A stretch of 33,123 nucleotides of DNA from an uncultured Clostridia bacterium (lineage in GTDB: Bacteria > Bacillota > Clostridia > Lachnospirales > Anaerotignaceae). Below, in pieces: positions 30,649-33,123 of this stretch. Positions within the stretch are counted from its first letter, which is position 1. Each line of letters starts with the position of its first letter. The notes beneath the pieces were generated by a model. The model saw nothing but the letters and a program-made list of their open reading frames with translations, ran no database searches and was not told where the DNA came from. Where the stretch lies: positions 1 through 33,123 of the forward strand of contig CAJUJJ010000029.1 of assembly GCA_910586765.1 (NCBI GenBank), in the 5' to 3' direction. Position numbers and translations under genes: made by a program.

Positions 30649-31596
30649 TTATGCTGCTCTACCGTTTCTAAAAGCGGTATCTCCTGCTAATCTTTTGGTA
30701 AGTATTTCTCTTGCTGTTTTGAATTCTTCCCCTATAAACCCTAATCGAAGTAACCAAGTTCTCATAGCATATTTGGGATTTTCATTTTGTTGTGGTTTTG
30801 GGCTTGCACTTTTTAATGTTTTTGCCATTTGGCTCAGTGCTAAACAAAGCTGAATGTAACTTTTTAATTGTCCTGCATGAAGTCCATTTTGTTTTCCATT
30901 CGCTGGTGCATCAAATTGAAATAGTCTAAATTCAATTGTTCCTTTTGTAAATGTTGCATGGTAATTGAGCATATGGTATCTGCTGTTATTGTAATGCTGA
31001 TTTCTGCCATATCTTGCATTGTTTGCATGATACCAAATATCTGCAAACTCTGTCATTGTTTTCGGTTTTATTTTATTTATTTTTTCTACAAATATAGGAG
31101 AAACTGTTTTACAATATGTATTTATTCTGTCGTTGTCAATGTTGAGTGCATCAATTAACAATCTTTCATGGCTTGCCATAATATTTGTTAAATTTCTAAG
31201 TGTTTGTGCTGTGTGCCCTTGTGCCCCTATGTGACAATGAATTCCGCAGCCCCTCGTGGCATCGCTTTTTGCTCCAGCCCTTCTTAATTTTCTAATTAAT
31301 TCTTGTAATGTTTCTATATCTTCATATTGTAATATCGGTGTGACCAGTTCACATTTTTCTTCTTCCTCTCCTGCTATACTACTATCTTTTTGAAATTTCC
31401 ATTCTCTTCCTTTATTATCCCAAGCTGACCAGGTACTGTAACCATTTTTATCTTCTGTGTTTTTATAATGATTTGTTTCAAAAAATTTTGCTGCAACACT
31501 TGCTGCTTTTTCTCTTGTAATGTGATTCATTTCTACTTCAACACCTATTGTTTGCTTTTTCATTTCTTCTATTTGTTTTTTCATTTTCTCATTCAT
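30649..31596 (-). CDS. Putative amidoligase (glutamine synthetase-like COOH-NH2 ligase)
   Basis: A 315-residue protein with motifs of the Amidoligase_2 family. G-V-E-V-E-M lies at 18-23 with two metal-ligand glutamates, C-E-L-V-T-P at 82-87, and C-G-I-H-C-H-I-G at 117-124. The C-terminal half contains G-T-I-E-F-R-L-F, the strand with another glutamate and the active-site arginine. Family members are predicted to use ATP to join carboxylates to amines, making amide or isopeptide bonds. The gene follows a clear promoter. The partner GGCT gene downstream supports a role in gamma-glutamyl-type modification, of what target is unknown. Confidence 0.85.
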   Translation of the reverse strand: MNEKMKKQIEEMKKQTIGVEVEMNHITREKAASVAAKFFETNHYKNTEDKNGYSTWSAWDNKGREWKFQKDSSIAGEEEEKCELVTPILQYEDIETLQELIRKLRRAGAKSDATRGCGIHCHIGAQGHTAQTLRNLTNIMASHERLLIDALNIDNDRINTYCKTVSPIFVEKINKIKPKTMTEFADIWYHANNARYGRNQHYNNSRYHMLNYHATFTKGTIEFRLFQFDAPANGKQNGLHAGQLKSYIQLCLALSQMAKTLKSASPKPQQNENPKYAMRTWLLRLGFIGEEFKTAREILTKRLAGDTAFRNGRAA

Positions 31597-31644
31597 ATAC
31601 TATACCAACCTTTCGTTTTTGTGTATTTTATTTTTGTAGTACAC

Positions 31645-31673
31645 ATATTACCATTTCTTTAGTGGTATAGCAA
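31645..31673 (-). promoter_or_regulatory. Promoter for the amidoligase-GGCT unit
   Basis: Minus strand: TTGCTA, 17 bases, TAATAT. The spacer contains a TACCA-N9-TGGTA dyad that could be an operator. It lies about 50 bases before the amidoligase ATG. Confidence 0.6.
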
Positions 31674-31682
31674 GAGATATAC

Positions 31683-31711
31683 TACACAATCATTTTACAG
31701 TTTATTGTGTA
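31683..31711. repeat. Inverted repeat TACACAAT-N13-ATTGTGTA, operator-like
   Basis: Perfect 8-base arms lie just upstream of the amidoligase promoter. A third copy of TACACAAT occurs at 31750-31757. Repeated arms near a -35 box suggest binding of a dimeric regulator, but no regulator gene is in the window. Confidence 0.5.
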
Positions 31712-31763
31712 TCATTTGTGCTTTATACAGCTCTATTTATACTAGAAAATACACAATATTGTT

Positions 31764-33005
31764 TTATGTATTTTGTCTATTTATCTCATTAAATGAAATA
31801 TTTATTCCCTCTCGTATTACAGACACATTTTCATAACCACCTGACTGCTCTATATATCTTTTTACAATGACATCGCAGTATTTTTCGTCTAATTCAATGG
31901 TATAACAAATACGATTGGTTTGTTCACAGGCAATTAGCGTGGAACCACTTCCTCCAAAGGGGTCAATTACAATGCAATTTGACATACTCGAATTTTTAAT
32001 GGTATATGCAATCAATGGTACAGGTTTCATCGTTGGGTGGTCATTATTTTTATTGGGTCTGTCAAACTCCCATATCGTAGTTTGTTTTCTATCAGAATAC
32101 CATTGATGTTTTCCATTCTTCTTCCAGCCAAACAAGCAAGGTTCGTGCTGCCATTGATAAGGACTTCTTCCCAATACAAGACTTTGCTTTTTCCAAATAC
32201 ACGTACCAGATAAATAAAACCCTGCATCAGAAAATGCCTTCCTAAAATTCAGTCCTTCTGTATCTGCATGAAATACATAAATACTTGCGTCATTCTCCAT
32301 TACTTTTTCCATATTTAAAAATGCTTCAAGTAGAAATTGATAAAACTGATTGCTATTCATATTATCATTTTTAATTTTTCCTGCGTTAGCTTCATAGTTT
32401 ACATTGTATGGAGGGTCTGTTACGACTAAATTTGCTTTTTTTCCATTCATTAAAAGAGTATATGTTTCTTGTTTTGTACTATCACCGCAAACCAGTCTGT
32501 GATTTCCCAGCAGCCATACATCACCTCTTTTTGTTATGGTAGGTTTTGATAATTCTTCGTCTATGTTAAAATCATCTTGTTGTACCTCTTGTTCTGTATT
32601 AAATAAATCAGCAATTTCTTGTTCTTCAAATCCTGTCAAATCTATATCAAATGCTTCCGATTGTAATGCTTCTATTTCTATTTTTAAAAGTTCCTCGTCC
32701 CACCCTGCATCCATTGCCATACGATTATCTGCAATAATGTATGCTCTTTTTTGTGCTGGTGTAAGATACTCTACAAAAACACAAGGTACTTCTGTGATAT
32801 TTTCTTGTTTTGCTGCCTCTATTCTGCCATGTCCTGCTATGACATTATATTCAGTATCTATAATCACAGGATTGATAAATCCAAACTCTCTCAATGAAGA
32901 ACGTAGCTTTGTAATTTGCTCTTTAGAATGTGTTCTAGCATTGTTAATGTAAGGAATTAATTTTGAAATCTCTACAAGCTGCATTTGTGTTGTTGTTTTT
33001 CCCAT
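31764..33005 (-). CDS. ParB-like nuclease/N6-N4 DNA methyltransferase fusion
   Basis: A 413-residue protein. Residues ~8-100 are a ParB/sulfiredoxin-type domain with I-P-Y-I-N-N-A-R at 17-24 and V-I-A-G-H-G-R-I at 55-62. After a linker, residues ~155-395 form a beta-class DNA methyltransferase: motif IV D-P-P-Y at 197-200 precedes motif I D-P-F-G-G-S-G-S-T at 348-356. It also has H-P-T-M-K-P-V-P at 323-330. D-P-P-Y enzymes methylate adenine N6 or cytosine N4. No restriction partner is visible, so it is probably an orphan phage modifier, protecting phage DNA or affecting packaging. It is encoded after a terminator and before terS, as is common in Firmicute prophages. Confidence 0.92.
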   Translation of the reverse strand: MGKTTTQMQLVEISKLIPYINNARTHSKEQITKLRSSLREFGFINPVIIDTEYNVIAGHGRIEAAKQENITEVPCVFVEYLTPAQKRAYIIADNRMAMDAGWDEELLKIEIEALQSEAFDIDLTGFEEQEIADLFNTEQEVQQDDFNIDEELSKPTITKRGDVWLLGNHRLVCGDSTKQETYTLLMNGKKANLVVTDPPYNVNYEANAGKIKNDNMNSNQFYQFLLEAFLNMEKVMENDASIYVFHADTEGLNFRKAFSDAGFYLSGTCIWKKQSLVLGRSPYQWQHEPCLFGWKKNGKHQWYSDRKQTTIWEFDRPNKNNDHPTMKPVPLIAYTIKNSSMSNCIVIDPFGGSGSTLIACEQTNRICYTIELDEKYCDVIVKRYIEQSGGYENVSVIREGINISFNEINRQNT

Positions 33006-33032
33006 TATTTTGCACCTTCTTTATCATTATTT

Positions 33033-33072
33033 TCTATAAAAAAAAGAACAGCCATAGTAAACTGCTCTTTTT
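33033..33072 (-). terminator. Terminator upstream of the methyltransferase gene
   Basis: Minus strand: AAAAAGAGCAG pairs with CTGTTCTTTTT (one G-T pair) around a 10-base loop and is followed by TTT. It would end a gene to the right of the window and start a new unit with the methyltransferase. The stem has long A and T arms and could work both ways. From 33073 to the right edge I see no gene. Confidence 0.7.
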
Positions 33073-33123
33073 GAAAAGTTTGGGGGCTTTTGATAAATCT
33101 TTATGCTATTATCATAACAGAAA

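Noticed and set aside
31746..31774. Terminator at the end of the methyltransferase gene (AAAATACA/TGTATTTT)
   Set aside because: The stem is almost all A/T, overlaps the stop codon and has no T run beyond its own arm, so it is too weak to list.
31915..32952. Restriction enzyme partner for the methyltransferase
   Set aside because: Neither strand near this gene has a nuclease ORF; the opposing plus-strand ORFs are shadows.

Overview
This window is the late (packaging, morphogenesis and lysis) half of a PBSX/skin-type contractile-tailed (myovirus-like) prophage or phage from a low-G+C Firmicute. The A/T-rich codon choice, strong GGAGG ribosome sites and the PBSX-type gene set point to a Clostridia-like host. 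That host call is inference, because no host gene or attachment site is visible. All supported genes lie on the minus strand, so the operon reads from right (33 kb) to left (1). No integrase, repressor or replication gene is present, so the element continues beyond at least the right edge.

Right end (33.1-30.05 kb): a ParB-like/N6-N4 DNA methyltransferase fusion; then a promoter with operator-like dyads driving a two-gene accessory cassette (putative amidoligase plus gamma-glutamylcyclotransferase-like protein) with a structured RNA between the genes and a terminator after them. Packaging and head (30.0-22.0 kb): small and large terminase, PBSX-family portal, a MuF minor head protein with a C-terminal bacterial EndoU-type nuclease domain, its likely immunity gene, two decayed cassettes (a second toxin tip and a broken ORF), a terminator, an XkdF-type protease/scaffold and the major capsid protein. 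Connector and tail (22.0-9.2 kb): YqbF/G/H/I/J-type proteins, a YqzN/YkzM small protein, tail sheath, tail tube, XkdN chaperone with a -1 frameshift extension, a two-gene moron, tape measure, LysM protein (XkdP) and hub/baseplate proteins (XkdQ, R, S). Baseplate, fibres and lysis (9.2-0.05 kb): XkdT, XkdU, an array of tail-fibre proteins (two with self-processing Peptidase_G2-like C-termini and one with YadA-head-like repeats), XkdX, two small membrane proteins for lysis, a nucleoside-deoxyribosyltransferase-like protein, and the first 13 codons of what may be a cytosine methyltransferase.

The most interesting points are: (1) a phage-borne polymorphic toxin, MuF-EndoU, with immunity gene and a degraded alternative tip carrying a near-identical recombination tract; (2) an A AAA AAC slippery site joining XkdN to a 57-residue extension in the -1 frame; (3) a moron with two own promoters and a terminator between chaperone and tape measure; (4) two genes whose conserved N-termini and ribosome sites imply non-standard starts (ATA for the tape measure, CTG for a fibre-associated protein); (5) repeated terminator-like hairpins inside the late operon, which imply antitermination, read-through or unseen internal promoters.
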